Assembly: GCF_014649855.1 (NCBI RefSeq)
Contig: NZ_BMTV01000033.1
Location: 16,981 to 80,980, forward strand
Direction: 5' to 3'
DNA from: Streptomyces roseolus
Lineage (GTDB): Bacteria; Actinomycetota; Actinomycetes; Streptomycetales; Streptomycetaceae
Length of the DNA: 64,000 bases
Shown: positions 42,886 to 50,515 of the stretch, one piece after another
Layout of the letters: every line of letters begins with the position of its first letter
Numbering within the stretch: the stretch's first letter is position 1
The notes under the pieces: generated by a model
What the model was told of the DNA's origin: nothing
The model's database searches: none
Seen by the model: only the letters and a program-made list of their open reading frames with translations
Program-made: the position numbers and the translations under genes

Positions 42886-43962
42886 GTGTGGTGGGGAGTG
42901 GCGGCGGCGCTGACGGCCAACGTGCTGTACAGCGTCGGCTTCGTCCTGGAGAAGCGGGCGCTCGGAGGACTGCCCGCCCTCTCGGCGGGACGGCCGGTGC
43001 GCGCCGTCGCCGCGCTGCTCACCAGCCCGCTGTGGACGGCGGGCGCGCTGGCGCTGGCCGCCGGGTTCGCCGCCCAGCTGTTCGTGTACCGGGCGCTGCC
43101 GATCGCCGCCGCCCAGGGCGTCTTCGTCTCCGGCCTCGTCCTGCTGCTCCTGCTGTCGTCCTCGGTCCTGGGCGAGCGTCCGTCGGGCCGCGAGCGGCGG
43201 GCGGTCGGCGCCGTGCTGGTGGCGCTGCTGATGGTCGTGGCGTCGGTACGCGAGGACGACGAGGTGGCGAGCGGGGACGTGCCCTGGGGCGTGGCGCTGT
43301 CGGTGTCCGTGCCGACGCTCGCGGCCGGCGTCGCCCTGTACGGGCAGGTGGAGCGGCGGGCGCGCCGCCGCCACCGCGTCCCGACGAACGGCATCGGGTA
43401 CGGCGTCGCCGTGGGCCTCCTCTACGGCGTCAGCTCGCTCGCCGTCAAGGGCGTGTCGGTGCGGCTCGCCGCCGCGGACGCGGCCGGTGCGGCGGGGGCG
43501 CTGCTCGGTTCGCCGTACCCGTACCTGCTCCTGTTCACCGCCGGCGCCGGGCTCGTCATGTCCCAGACGGCGCTCCAGCGCTGCCGTGCCACCTTGATCG
43601 TGCCCGTCTGCACCACGGTGACGTGCCTGTTCACCGCCGTGGTGGGGACGCTGGCCTACGGGGAGCGGCTACCGGACGATCCGCTCCTGCTCGTCCTCCG
43701 TACCGCGGGCACGGCCCTGGCCCTGTTCGTGCTGCTCCTCCTGCCCCGCCACGACCCGCCGCCCGCCCGGGCGCCGGGACCCCCGTCCCCCCGGCCGCGC
43801 CGCAGAAGGCGGCGCCGTCACCCGTCGAACAGCGAGGACCCCCGTGTCTCCCACTCCGTCCACCCCTCCCCCGGCGCTCGACGACACCCTGCTCCGCATC
43901 CTGGCCTGCCCCCTCGACAAGGGCCCGCTCACGCCGACGGCCGACCGGGACGCCCTCTATAA
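42886..43962 (+). CDS. DMT (EamA-like) transporter
   Basis: A membrane protein of about 300 meaningful residues with nine to ten helices and the drug/metabolite-transporter pattern (GVAAALTANVLYSVGFVLEKRAL; QGVFVSGLVLLLLLSSSVLGE; GYGVAVGLLYGVSSLAVKG). It may flip a lipid-linked sugar or export a metabolite for the cluster. GTG 42886 lies 4 bp after the methyltransferase stop. After about residue 305 the frame becomes Arg/Pro/His-rich and overlaps the next gene by 119 bp, so the last ~45 residues may be an artefact of a late stop. Confidence 0.78.
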   Translation: MWWGVAAALTANVLYSVGFVLEKRALGGLPALSAGRPVRAVAALLTSPLWTAGALALAAGFAAQLFVYRALPIAAAQGVFVSGLVLLLLLSSSVLGERPSGRERRAVGAVLVALLMVVASVREDDEVASGDVPWGVALSVSVPTLAAGVALYGQVERRARRRHRVPTNGIGYGVAVGLLYGVSSLAVKGVSVRLAAADAAGAAGALLGSPYPYLLLFTAGAGLVMSQTALQRCRATLIVPVCTTVTCLFTAVVGTLAYGERLPDDPLLLVLRTAGTALALFVLLLLPRHDPPPARAPGPPSPRPRRRRRRRHPSNSEDPRVSHSVHPSPGARRHPAPHPGLPPRQGPAHADGRPGRPL

Positions 43963-44089
43963 CCCCCGGCTGCGGCTCCGCTACCCGATCGTGGACGGCG
44001 TCCCCCAGCTCCTGCCGTCGTCCGGGCAACGGGTGCCGGCCGAGGCGCACGACCGGTACGCGAGCGGCACGGACGCCGCCGCCGGGTAG
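43844..44089 (+). CDS. Trm112-like / UPF0434 family small protein
   Basis: An 81-residue protein. LLRILACPLDKGPLT, NPRLRLRYPIVDGVPQLLP is the YcaR/Trm112 pattern, though only one Cys of the zinc site remains (ACPLD). Trm112 proteins stabilise and activate SAM methyltransferases, which fits the two methyltransferase genes in this cluster. GTG at 43844 lies inside the 3' end of the transporter gene. A hairpin 72 bp after its stop ends the cluster. Confidence 0.8.
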   Translation: MSPTPSTPPPALDDTLLRILACPLDKGPLTPTADRDALYNPRLRLRYPIVDGVPQLLPSSGQRVPAEAHDRYASGTDAAAG

Positions 44090-44161
44090 CCGCACGGCCT
44101 TCGACGGCTCGGGCCGACGCCCCGCCCCGTCCGCCCGGCCGGGAAGAGCGCGCTTCCGGAA

Positions 44162-44200
44162 ACCTGTTCCCCTCGTGCGCCTCCTGCGCGGGGAACAGGT
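44162..44200. terminator. Hairpin after the glycan cluster
   Basis: ACCTGTTCCCC (44162-44172) and GGGGAACAGGT (44190-44200) are perfect 11-bp complements around a 17-nt loop. It is the first strong hairpin after the eight-gene run and is the likely terminator. Confidence 0.7.
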
Positions 44201-44283
44201 CGATCCGGTGCGGCCGGTGGCGGGGGGCGAGCGGCCCGTGGTCCGTCCGCCGGCCGGTCAGCCCGTCGGAAAGGGCGGGATCG

Positions 44284-44472
44284 GCCGACGACCTCAAGGC
44301 CCTGATCGCCCTGGCGCCGGCGGTCCCGGACACCGCCCGCCGGAACCTGCTGATCGACCACGCGTGTGCGGCGCCGAAGCTGTCCCGGGGACTCGTGGCC
44401 GAGGCGCACCGCATCCGCGGGGACCGAGAGGGCCACGAGCCGCGGCCACGTGGCCCGCCGGAGGGTCCCTAG
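44284..44472 (+). pseudogene. Coding-like remnant without start
   Basis: A frame ending at TAG 44470-44472 reads ADDLKALIALAPAVP, then RRNLLIDHACAAPKLSRGL and VAEAHRIRGDREGHE with clean third-position bias. It lacks any plausible start or ribosome site, and the upstream sequence is a terminator region. It may be the 3' end of a lost gene. No family recognised. Confidence 0.3.
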
Positions 44473-44729
44473 CCGAGCCAGACGATGTTCAGGACGGTGA
44501 GGTGGCACAGGGGCCGGTTCACCCAGTAGGTGAGGGACAGGCGGCCCACGGAGGCGTAGCGGACGTCGTGGCCCTCGGGGTCGTCGGCGTTCCACTGGCG
44601 GAAGCCCCACGGGTCGGCCGCGGCGGCGTCCAGGACGTCCCACACCGTGTCCTCGACCTGATCGGGCAGGGTGTCGAGCACCTTGGCGGCCGTGGAGGAG
44701 AGGCGGACCGCGTACGGGGCGCCGGTCAC
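44469..44729 (-). CDS. RelE/ParE-like toxin candidate
   Basis: An 86-residue protein from GTG 44729. YAVRLSSTAAKVLDTLPDQVEDTVWDVLDAAAADPWGF, then DVRYASVGRLSLTYWVNRPLCHLTVLNIVWLG, resembles the RelE/ParE fold: two helices, then an antiparallel sheet ending in a hydrophobic strand. Toxins of this fold cleave ribosome-bound mRNA or inhibit gyrase, but catalytic residues cannot be assigned here. The start overlaps the stop of the upstream DUF6247-like gene (GTGA), the usual antitoxin-first order. Confidence 0.65.
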   Translation of the reverse strand: MTGAPYAVRLSSTAAKVLDTLPDQVEDTVWDVLDAAAADPWGFRQWNADDPEGHDVRYASVGRLSLTYWVNRPLCHLTVLNIVWLG

Positions 44730-45031
44730 GGGCGCCGTCGCCGCACTTCCGCCATGTCGATGGAGTCGCTGTCGTCGTAGCCCGAGGTGATGAAGGCGTC
44801 GACCGCCGAGGCGTGGGCCAGACGGCCCTGCCACTCCTGGACGACCTCGTACAGCCCGGCGAGGGAGAACGTCCGGCGGGACTCCTCCAGCGCCGCCGTC
44901 CACTCCCGCTCGAAGGCCGGCGCCCACCGCTCGGCACGGTCGCTGGAACGCAGCCGGGCGAGGAGCTCGGCGGGCGCGCCGGGCGCGGGCGCGTGAAGGG
45001 TGAAGGGGGTGTGGTCGGGCTCCGCGCTCAT
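44726..45031 (-). CDS. DUF6247-like protein, putative antitoxin
   Basis: A 101-residue protein. The central AFEREWTAALEESRRTFSLAGLYEVVQEWQGRLA resembles DUF6247 proteins common in streptomycetes. Its end SGYDDSDSIDMAEVRRRRP is a mixed acidic/basic tail that could wrap a toxin. ATG 45031 follows GGAGG. Translationally coupled with the RelE-like gene downstream. The antitoxin role is inferred from size, order and overlap; no DNA-binding fold is obvious. Confidence 0.6.
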   Translation of the reverse strand: MSAEPDHTPFTLHAPAPGAPAELLARLRSSDRAERWAPAFEREWTAALEESRRTFSLAGLYEVVQEWQGRLAHASAVDAFITSGYDDSDSIDMAEVRRRRP

Positions 45032-45644
45032 CGGCACCTCCAGGGGGGACGTCGTCCTGTCACTGTACGTGCGCGGTGGCGCGGCGGGGACGGGAGGCGT
45101 GGGGAATCCCTTCGTTCGGGGGTGGTCGGTGCGGCGGAGGCGGAGGGTGAGGATCTGCTGGGCGTGGCCCACGGGGCCCTCGGTGTCGCGGAGGACGGCC
45201 TTGGTGACGCCTGGGCCGGTGGGGCCGGGGAAGACCGCCTTCCGGCGTGCCGCCGAGGATGCCGGGCAGGGCGCGGAGTGTCACAGGTGTCGCCTGTCGT
45301 CGACGGCGTCCACGAGCCGGGCCCCCGGGGATCGCTCCGTACTCCCGTCGCGGGGATCCGGTGCGCCGCCTCGACGCACCGGCCCGCCCCGGGCCGGGAG
45401 CGCACGCTCCGGCAGCGGCCGGCGGTCACCCGGCGTGCGGTTCCGTCATCGCCGAGCGAGGAAGCGACCGCCCCGGACGCGGTACGGAGGCCCCCGCACG
45501 CCCGGCTCGCGACGGCAGGCTGTGCCGCGCTGCCGGCCCCGCGCATGGTGTCCCACGGGGTGGGCAGGGGCCCGACGAGAGCGAGTCGGTGGCGGCAGGG
45601 CCGGGGCCGTCGGCTCGACGGTGCCCACCGGCCGGGAGGCGATC
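45032..45644. other. Long divergent intergenic region
   Basis: About 610 bases between the putative antitoxin and the SpoIIE-type gene. On the minus strand 45060-45280 has codon-like bias in frame with the antitoxin (VTKAVLRDTEGPVGHAQQIL) but is closed by a stop near 45284 and has only a GTG at 45172, so an extended antitoxin is unlikely. No other gene or dyad is convincing. Confidence 0.4.
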
Positions 45645-47369
45645 ATGGGGTTTCCGCTGCCCGACACCGTCGAGGAGCTCAAGATCCTCATCGGCGAGGA
45701 GGTGGCCGGTCTGCGGTCGGCCGTCCGCCGGACCACCGACCGGCCTGCCGCTCCGGCGCCCGGCGAGGAGGTCACCGCGTCCGTGCAGACGCTCTCGCAG
45801 ACCCCCAGCCTGCCCACGCGGGACGGTTCGGCGGGCGGCTGCCTCTGCGGCACCCACGACCCCGGCGCCACCGGGACGTGCTCCGTCCTGGACGCGATCC
45901 CGGCGTCCGCCGTCCTCCTCGAAGCGATCCACGACGAGACCGGGGCGGTCCGCGACTTCCGTATCGTCGCCGGCAACAGGATCCGGTCCGCCGAGTGGCT
46001 GGAGGCGCCGCATCAGCAGGTCGGGCAACGGTTCCTGGAGGCCCGGCCGGGGGCGGCGACGAGCGGGCTGCTCGCGAGCCTCGCGGAGGTCGTCGCGGGC
46101 GGCGGTCCGCTGGAGGGCCGCGTCGTCGACTACACCGAGCTGCGGCTGGGGCGGCTGCACCGCGCCCCGCTCCTCTACTCGGCCGCGCGCTGCGGCGAGC
46201 AGGTCCTGGCGACCTGGCGGCCGGTGCAGAGCCAGACCGAGCTCCTGACGATCGACGCCCAGTACCTCGCCTCCCTCGGGTGGGGCAACTGGGACCTGTT
46301 GTCCGGGAAGGTGACCTGGTCGGAGGGACTGACCCGGATCTTCCACGCCGACATCCGGATGCCCTGGTCGCTGGAACAGCTCTGCGACGCCCTGCTCCCG
46401 GACGACCTCACCGCGTTCTCGGAGTTCCTCACCTCGGTCCTCGCCGGCGAGGAACCCGCCTGGACGCGCATCCGCTTCCTCATCCTCGGGGAGGTCCGCA
46501 CGCTCGACCTCCTCGGGAGGCCGGTCGCCGGGACCGACGGCCGGCCCTGGGCGGTGAACCTCGTGGCCCGCGACCTCACGCCGCAGATCCGCAGCCGTCG
46601 CAGGCTCGCCGAGACGGAGCGGGAGTCCGACCGGCTGCGGCGCCAGGCACGGGCCGAGCGGCGGGTGGCGGACGCGTTGCGCGAGGCCCTGCTGCCGACC
46701 CACTCCGAGGCCCTGGCGGCGGTCGGGCTGACCGTGGCGGCCTCGTACGGGCCGGCCGAACCGGACGCGGCCGTCGGAGGCGACTGGTACAAGTGCCGGC
46801 TGCTGCCCGACGGGCGGGTCCTGATCGCCATCGGCGACGCCTCGGGCCACGGCCTGGACGCCGTGGCCCGCATGTCGCAGCAGCGTCACGCCCTGGCCGG
46901 CCTCGCCCAGACCGGCGCCTCGGCCGGCGAGATCACGACCTGGCTCAACGAGCTGGTCTGCAGCGACCCCACCGAGCAGACCGCCACGGTCGTGACCGGC
47001 CACATCGACGACGCCCGCGATCTGCGCTGGGCCGACGCCGGTCACCCGGCCCCGATCCTCCTCCGCGACGGGCGGGCGCGGCCCCTGCACACCAGCGAAC
47101 GCGGCCCCCTGCTCGGTGCGCTGCCCGGGTACGCGTACCAGACCACCACGACGCGTCTGCACCCCGGTGACCTGCTGCTGCTCTACACGGACGGCATGGT
47201 GGAGCGACGGGGCGAGGACGTCACCAAGGGCATCGAACGCCTCGCCGACCTCGTCGCCGGCATCCCCGACCCGTCGCCCCAGGTCCTGATCGACACGATC
47301 CTGGCCGACCCCGAGCAGCAGTCCGGCCACGACGACGACGCCTGCATGCTGGCCATCCGCATCGACTGA
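45645..47369 (+). CDS. PAS/SpoIIE-type PP2C phosphatase
   Basis: A 574-residue protein. The N-terminal coiled segment EELKILIGEEVAGLRSAV is followed by a Cys-containing linker (GGCLCGTHDPGATGTC). PAS-like sensory regions lie at ~85-190 and ~205-320. PP2C/SpoIIE catalysis is at ~360-570, with metal motifs VGGDWYKCRLLPDGRVLIAIGDASGHGLD and LLYTDGMVERRGED. It dephosphorylates STAS antagonists in partner-switch systems; its cognate STAS protein is not adjacent. ATG 45645 has GGGAGG upstream; the frame is open for 645 bp before it, but that part is not protein-like. Confidence 0.87.
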   Translation: MGFPLPDTVEELKILIGEEVAGLRSAVRRTTDRPAAPAPGEEVTASVQTLSQTPSLPTRDGSAGGCLCGTHDPGATGTCSVLDAIPASAVLLEAIHDETGAVRDFRIVAGNRIRSAEWLEAPHQQVGQRFLEARPGAATSGLLASLAEVVAGGGPLEGRVVDYTELRLGRLHRAPLLYSAARCGEQVLATWRPVQSQTELLTIDAQYLASLGWGNWDLLSGKVTWSEGLTRIFHADIRMPWSLEQLCDALLPDDLTAFSEFLTSVLAGEEPAWTRIRFLILGEVRTLDLLGRPVAGTDGRPWAVNLVARDLTPQIRSRRRLAETERESDRLRRQARAERRVADALREALLPTHSEALAAVGLTVAASYGPAEPDAAVGGDWYKCRLLPDGRVLIAIGDASGHGLDAVARMSQQRHALAGLAQTGASAGEITTWLNELVCSDPTEQTATVVTGHIDDARDLRWADAGHPAPILLRDGRARPLHTSERGPLLGALPGYAYQTTTTRLHPGDLLLLYTDGMVERRGEDVTKGIERLADLVAGIPDPSPQVLIDTILADPEQQSGHDDDACMLAIRID

Positions 47370-47464
47370 CGACGCACGGGGCGTTCCGTCCGTCCTGGAC
47401 CGGGCCGGCCGGCACCCTCGCGCGGGCCGGTCGTACCGCCGCGTCGACGGGGCCGCCGTCCCGC

Positions 47465-48112
47465 TCACGTTCGGCCGGGGGCAGGCGGCTCGGCCCGGGG
47501 GAACGGGCTCGCGTCGAGGTGGGCCGCGATCCGCGCGATGGTCCGGGGGTTGTCCTCGAACAGGTGCGCCTGCATGCCCGTCGCCCGCGCCGCCTCGACG
47601 TGGACGGCGACGTCGTCGACGAACAGGCAGTCCTCCGGCCGCACGCCCAGGGCGGCGCACACGGCGTCGAAGGCGCGCGGGTCGGGCTTCTCGATGCCGA
47701 TCTCGTGCGAGTAGACGATCCGTTCCACCAGCTCGTCGAAGCGGTACAGGCCCGTCTCCCGCTCCCGGGCGCCGACGAAGCTGTTGCTCAGGATGCCCAG
47801 CCGGCAGCGTCCGCGCAGCCCTCGGAGGAAGGCGATGAGCTCGTCGTTCGGCGTCCCCAGGTACTCCGTCCAGAGGTCGGCCATGAAGGCGTCGGTCTGC
47901 GGCGCGTCGAGCCCCAGCCGGGCCGCCGCCTGTTCGTGCACGTCCCGCTCGCCGATGCTTCCGACGCTCCCGGCCCGCCATACGTCGTGCATCCGTGCGT
48001 TGACGGTGCCGCGCGGCAACTCCAGCCGTTCCTCCCAGCGTTGCACCCAGCCCGTGTCGGGCGTGAACTCCAGCACGCCGCCGATGTCGAGGATGACGCA
48101 GGCCTCGGTCAT
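47465..48112 (-). CDS. HAD superfamily hydrolase
   Basis: A 215-residue HAD phosphatase/dehalogenase-like enzyme. Motif I is degenerate, ACVILDIGGVLEFTP, with Asp at about residue 9 but no second Asp. Motif II LGILSNS lies near 107-113, the motif III Lys in GIEKPDPRAFDAV near 141, and motif IV CLFVDDVAVHVEAA near 162-175. Motif I DIGGV instead of DxDGT is seen in some HAD members and may alter activity. ATG 48112 follows GAAAGGAG. It is divergent from the SRPBCC gene. Confidence 0.82.
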   Translation of the reverse strand: MTEACVILDIGGVLEFTPDTGWVQRWEERLELPRGTVNARMHDVWRAGSVGSIGERDVHEQAAARLGLDAPQTDAFMADLWTEYLGTPNDELIAFLRGLRGRCRLGILSNSFVGARERETGLYRFDELVERIVYSHEIGIEKPDPRAFDAVCAALGVRPEDCLFVDDVAVHVEAARATGMQAHLFEDNPRTIARIAAHLDASPFPRAEPPAPGRT

Positions 48113-48251
48113 GTGAATCTCCTTTCGCCGGCGGAAGGTCGAACCGCCCGCGCGGCCGGGAACCGGGGAAAGCCGGCGGCCGCACCCACTAACGTACCCG
48201 CGAGTAGGAAGTGGGCGGCGGCGGTGCCGCGCGGTGCGGAGGGAGCGGGCC

Positions 48252-48737
48252 ATGGACCGGCGGTGGAGCCTGGAGGAGAGCGTCGTGATCGACGTGCCGC
48301 CCGCGGTCGTCTACGGGTTGGTGTCGGACCTCCGGAACATGGGGCGGTGGAGTCCGGAGTGCCGGGCCGTGTGGGTGCCGCGGCCCCCGGCCCGTACCGG
48401 TTCCCGGTTCGTCGGCTTCAACCGGCGCGGGCCGTTCCTCTGGCCGACCGTGGGGCGCGTGACCCGGGCCCGCCCGGACAGCGAGTTCGTCTTCGACGTC
48501 AGCGCCTTCGGGCTGCCGATCGCGCGCTGGGGCTACCGGTTCGAGCCGGAGGGCTCGGGCACGCGGGTCACCGAGTTCTGGCAGGACCTGCGGACGGAAG
48601 GGCTCCGCGCCCGGGCCGCCGAACTCCTCGGAACGGTCTTCGCGGGGACCACTCCCGCCCGCCGGGTGGCGCTCAACCGGGCGGGCATGCGCACCACCCT
48701 CGCCCGCATCGCGCGGACGGCGACCGCCGGAGCCTGA
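48252..48737 (+). CDS. SRPBCC family protein
   Basis: A 161-residue START/SRPBCC-fold protein (polyketide cyclase/lipid-binding type). SLEESVVIDVPPAVVYGLVSDLRNMGRWSPEC begins the fold, TGSRFVGFNRRG and PDSEFVFDVSAFGLPIARWGYRF cover the sheet, and GTRVTEFWQDLR precedes the long C-terminal helix. It binds a hydrophobic ligand in a cavity; the ligand is unknown. ATG 48252 lies after a GGAG-rich leader. A decayed regulator fragment follows in the same frame after its stop. Confidence 0.83.
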   Translation: MDRRWSLEESVVIDVPPAVVYGLVSDLRNMGRWSPECRAVWVPRPPARTGSRFVGFNRRGPFLWPTVGRVTRARPDSEFVFDVSAFGLPIARWGYRFEPEGSGTRVTEFWQDLRTEGLRARAAELLGTVFAGTTPARRVALNRAGMRTTLARIARTATAGA

Positions 48738-48956
48738 GGGCCGCTCCTCCGGCGGCCCGAGGCCGCGGCCGCCCTCGCCGAACGCGCCTCGGTGTCCCTC
48801 GCGGTGGCCGGCCGGCGCGCGGCGGTCCTGCGGGGCGCGGGCCTGGTCGACACGGTCCGCGCGGGGACGGCGGTGCCGCACGCGCTCACGCCTCTCGGGC
48901 GCGCTGCCGGAAGGGGCCCGAAGGGGCCCTTCCCGGCGCCGGCGCGTGCGGCGTGA
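48738..48956 (+). pseudogene. Remnant of an ArsR-like winged-helix regulator
   Basis: Directly after the SRPBCC stop, the same frame reads PEAAAALAERASVSLAVAG, then RRAAVLRGAGLVDTVRAG and TAVPHALTPLGRA. This is the recognition helix and wing of an ArsR-type HTH (compare SxAxASRHLxxLREAGLV...HxLTPLG). No start codon, no N-terminal helices, and it runs into GC-rich noise before TGA 48954-48956. ArsR-SRPBCC gene pairs are common, so this is probably a decayed partner gene. Confidence 0.5.
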
Positions 48957-48993
48957 TCCGGTGGCCGCGCGGTCGGGTCACGCCGGGCGGGTG

Positions 48994-49554
48994 TCAGGAG
49001 CCGGCGGTCGGGAGGCTCAGGAACAGGTCGAAGTAGGTGCCGGCCGAGAGGAGCAGGCCGAGGCCGCCGAGGACCGCGCCCGCGACGGCGATCGCGCGCA
49101 CCCGGAGGGGACGCCGGGGCAGCGCCAGCACGAGGACGGCGACGAGCACGGCGAGGAGGGCGAAGACGCCGTTGACCAGGGCGGTGCTGTGCCAGGCGTC
49201 GCCGTAGATCTCGCTGATCTGCTGGGCGGGGGTGCCGGTGCCGGAGGTCTTGATCTGGCCGACGAGCGTCTCGCGCTCGGCGACGACCCTGCCGGTCCAG
49301 GTGCCGGTGAGGGCGACGACGGAGAGGGCGGCGGAGACGACGGCAGCGGCGGCGGCACCGACACCGGTGCCCTCCGGGCCGGCGGCCACGACCGCCGCCT
49401 CGTCCCGGGCGGATTCGTCGTCGCCCTCGGCGTCGCGGTCGGCACCGCGCTCGGCGGTCAGGTCCGCGCCATCGGTGACGGCGGCGCCCCCGGTGCTCTC
49501 GCTGTCCGGGCGTACCGCCGCCTCTTCGGTCTTCTCGGTCGTCTTCGTATCCAT
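48994..49554 (-). CDS. Hypothetical membrane protein (four-helix type)
   Basis: A 186-residue protein. The first 60 residues are acidic and disordered (KTTEKTEEAAVRPDSESTGG), then hydrophobic segments lie near 65-85, 125-147 and 154-178. A polar loop GQIKTSGTGTPAQQISEIYGDAWH lies between helices 1 and 2. The function is unknown. ATG 49554 lies 7 nt after TAGCGT on the same strand, so it may be leaderless. No operon partners. Confidence 0.65.
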   Translation of the reverse strand: MDTKTTEKTEEAAVRPDSESTGGAAVTDGADLTAERGADRDAEGDDESARDEAAVVAAGPEGTGVGAAAAAVVSAALSVVALTGTWTGRVVAERETLVGQIKTSGTGTPAQQISEIYGDAWHSTALVNGVFALLAVLVAVLVLALPRRPLRVRAIAVAGAVLGGLGLLLSAGTYFDLFLSLPTAGS

Positions 49555-49561
49555 GCGGCGC

Positions 49562-49567
49562 ACGCTA
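49562..49567 (-). promoter_or_regulatory. Candidate -10 element of a leaderless gene
   Basis: TAGCGT on the minus strand ends 7 nt before ATG 49554. No ribosome site is visible between them. The -35 region is not convincing. Confidence 0.35.
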
Positions 49568-49637
49568 GGCCCCCCACATGAGAGCCGCCTTAACCGACCG
49601 CCCGGTGACCCTCCCGCGTCCCGGGTCGCGGGAGGGT

Positions 49638-49763
49638 TCAGTGGGGGAGGTATCCGGTGGCCATGAGCAGGAGGGCCGCGCCGACGTCGGTCAGGGCCGC
49701 CGCCAGGAAGTAGCCGACGGGTGCCCGGGTCGGAGCGTCGGGCGGTGCGGCGGGGGTCAGCCC
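49638..49763 (-). other. Short membrane-peptide-like frame without a start
   Basis: The frame ending at 49638 reads APTRAPVGYFLAAALTDVGA followed by a short LLLMATGYLPH end, one clean hydrophobic helix. No ATG or GTG with a ribosome site precedes it; possible upstream starts overlap the Rrf2 gene. It may be a small membrane protein with an unusual start, or a remnant. Confidence 0.3.
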
Positions 49764-49903
49764 TTTGGGTGCCGGTCGTCCGGGCCGCGGGGCGCGGTGG
49801 ACGGGGCGGTGGTGATCGGTTGCGTGTGGAACAGAATTCCAGAACGCGTCGTGTGGCGCCAACTTTCCCTTAGACGGAGGCCGTTGACAGGAGAACCGGA
49901 TGT

Positions 49904-49916
49904 AACAGAAGCTGTT
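49904..49916. promoter_or_regulatory. Candidate Rrf2 operator
   Basis: AACAG-AAG-CTGTT is a perfect 5-bp dyad inside the longer, partly symmetric TGTAACAGAAGCTGTTGC, 16 bp before the Rrf2 start. Autoregulatory Rrf2 sites often have this position. Confidence 0.45.
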
Positions 49917-49932
49917 GCGACAGGGAGGGGTG

Positions 49933-50382
49933 ATGGCGGCGAACAGTCGATTGACCATCGCGGCGCACGCGTTGGCCTGGCTGGCGCTGGCGCGGCGCCG
50001 CGGCCAGGAGGTGCTCACGTCCGAGCAGGTGGCGGCCAGCGTCAACACCAACCCCGTGGTCATCCGGCGCAGCCTCGGCGACCTGCGACGCGCCGGCCTC
50101 GTGGAGGTGCGCCGCGGCGCCGGTGCCGGCTGGAGCCTGAGCCGCGAGCCCGAGCGGATCACCCTGCTCGAGGTGTACGACGCCGTCGACGCGCGGCCGC
50201 CGTTCGGCCTCCACCGCACCGAGCCCAACCTGGAGTGCCCCATCGGCCGGGGCATCCGCCCCGCCTTGAGCGGGGTCTACGGCCGGGTCGAGCACGCCCT
50301 GCGGCAGGAGCTGGCGGCCACGTCGATCGCCGACGTCCTGCGCGAGTCGCTGGCGAACCGACAGGAGCCCGCCGGCCGGTAG
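49933..50382 (+). CDS. Rrf2 family transcriptional regulator
   Basis: A 149-residue Rrf2 regulator (YwnA-like). RLTIAAHALAWLALARRRGQEVLTSEQVAASVNTNPVVIRRSLGDLRRAGLVEVRRGAGAGWSLSREPERITLLEVYDAV covers the wHTH and dimer helix (about 6-87). Only one Cys (ECPIG) is present, so an iron-sulfur cluster of the IscR/NsrR kind is unlikely. ATG 49933 follows GGGAGGGG and is preferred to ATG 49915. It lies upstream of and parallel to the NIPSNAP gene, a possible target. Confidence 0.85.
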   Translation: MAANSRLTIAAHALAWLALARRRGQEVLTSEQVAASVNTNPVVIRRSLGDLRRAGLVEVRRGAGAGWSLSREPERITLLEVYDAVDARPPFGLHRTEPNLECPIGRGIRPALSGVYGRVEHALRQELAATSIADVLRESLANRQEPAGR

Positions 50383-50410
50383 GCCGGTCGACCGGCGCGG
50401 ACGGTCGGCC

Positions 50411-50436
50411 GGTGCGGGCGGCCGGTGCGGGCGGCC
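50411..50436. repeat. Two tandem copies of a 13-bp GC repeat
   Basis: GGTGCGGGCGGCC is duplicated head to tail between the Rrf2 and NIPSNAP genes, within a run of CCGG/GGCC words that can form several alternative hairpins. It may act in termination of the Rrf2 transcript. Confidence 0.5.
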
Positions 50437-50515
50437 GGTCAGGCCGTCACCCGGCCGGCGCGTCGTGCCGCTCGTCGTCACACATTCCGTTCCAGCGATC
50501 GAACCAGGAGCACCA

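Noticed and set aside
45278..45300. TGTCACA near 45278 as another ECF41 promoter
   Set aside because: No CGTC occurs 16 bp downstream; the nearest are at 12 and 21 bp.
49884..49908. TTGACA at 49884 as a standard promoter for the Rrf2 gene
   Set aside because: No TAnnnT lies 16-19 bp downstream; TAACAG is only 13 bp away.
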